20,706 nt of DNA, from assembly GCA_029865445.1 (NCBI GenBank), contig JAOUGY010000022.1, positions 1 through 20,706 of the forward strand, read 5' to 3'. Each line of letters opens with the position of its first letter. Position 1 is the first letter of the stretch. The position numbers and the translations under genes are program-made. Under the pieces are notes generated by a model. The model was not told the origin of the DNA. It saw only the letters and a program-made list of their open reading frames with translations, and made no database searches. This DNA comes from Acidimicrobiia bacterium (GTDB lineage Bacteria > Actinomycetota > Acidimicrobiia > Spongiisociales > ZC4RG35). Shown piece after piece: positions 20,545 to 20,706 of this stretch.

Positions 20545-20706
20545 CCTCCCCTTCCGGTTGTCCCCGGAGCGAAGCGAAGGGGGGGGAGGGACCCACAAGC
20601 CAAGCGCCGTGGATCGGGGGACCCTCAACGCGGGAGCGGAACAGCGCCGCTGAGAGGTTCGGTTGTCCCCCGGAGCGAAGCGAGGGGGGAAGGTACCTGC
20701 CGGCCG
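20544..20706. repeat. Two copies of a GC-rich hairpin element containing GGAGCGAAGCGA
   Basis: Copy 1 begins at 20555 and copy 2 at 20660. Each reads CGGTTGTCCCC(C)GGAGCGAAGCGA followed by a run of G. In each the C-run and the G-run can pair around GGAGCGAAGCGA. Copy 1 is also flanked by CCCTCCCCTTC (20544-20554) and a GAAGGGG...GAGGG tract that extend the stem with a bulge. The copies are about 105 bp apart in direct orientation. They may be an intergenic repeat family or act as a transcript-end structure for the importer operon. No gene was found in this stretch, which runs to the window edge. Confidence 0.75.

Noticed and set aside
20402..20603. Minus-strand frames reading through the heptamer array (GDWRLAT repeats)
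   Set aside because: These are translations of a non-coding tandem repeat and overlap the end of the ATPase gene. They have no ribosome site or family match.

Overview
The window looks like a chromosomal stretch of a high-GC actinobacterium. Evidence for this is strong G/C third-position use throughout, frequent GTG starts, an MprA/MprB-type two-component pair, a tandem-GNAT protein of mycothiol-synthase type, and several genes whose start codon sits only 7-8 nt after an actinobacterial TANNNT -10 box (leaderless architecture). Acidimicrobiia or a neighbouring class would fit, but that placement is inference. No tRNA, rRNA, CRISPR array, transposase or phage gene was seen.

Layout. 1-840 (-): neutral zinc metallopeptidase, cut by the window edge a few residues before its end. 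999-2492 (+): a diverged ProA-like aldehyde dehydrogenase. 2583-4516 (+): an unrecognised 56-residue protein translationally coupled to a sirtuin deacetylase, then a tandem-GNAT acetyltransferase under its own promoter. 4563-6512 (+): an unusual fusion of a Rieske [2Fe-2S] domain to a pyruvate-oxidase-type thiamine-diphosphate (TPP) enzyme. 6533-8797 (-): a MASE1-PAS-PAS sensor histidine kinase, divergent from an acyl-CoA dehydrogenase (8908-10677, +). The intergenic region between them holds two adjacent dyad operators. 10711-11877 (+): a FabF-type ketoacyl synthase. 11893-15385 (+): a TPP riboswitch followed by thiB-thiP-thiQ, a complete thiamine ABC importer. 15473-17501 (+): an MprA/MprB-like response regulator and kinase. 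17502-17765 (-): a ComFB-family protein. 17935-20510 (+): a complete polar amino-acid ABC importer (lipoprotein, permease, ATPase). 20511-20706: non-coding sequence with a heptamer tandem repeat and a twice-occurring GC-rich element.

How the parts fit. Thiamine uptake is predicted to be shut off by TPP through an aptamer followed by a Shine-Dalgarno-sequestering hairpin. The same window encodes a TPP-dependent enzyme, although nothing shows that the two are co-regulated. The acyl-CoA dehydrogenase and FabF point to fatty-acid or acyl-CoA metabolism, probably under a TetR-like repressor not encoded here. Both ABC importer operons carry a very strong stem-loop at the junction between the abundant binding-protein gene and the permease gene. 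In thiBPQ the 21-bp stem contains the permease start region. This shared architecture, the Rieske-TPP fusion and the small gene coupled to the sirtuin are the most interesting items.
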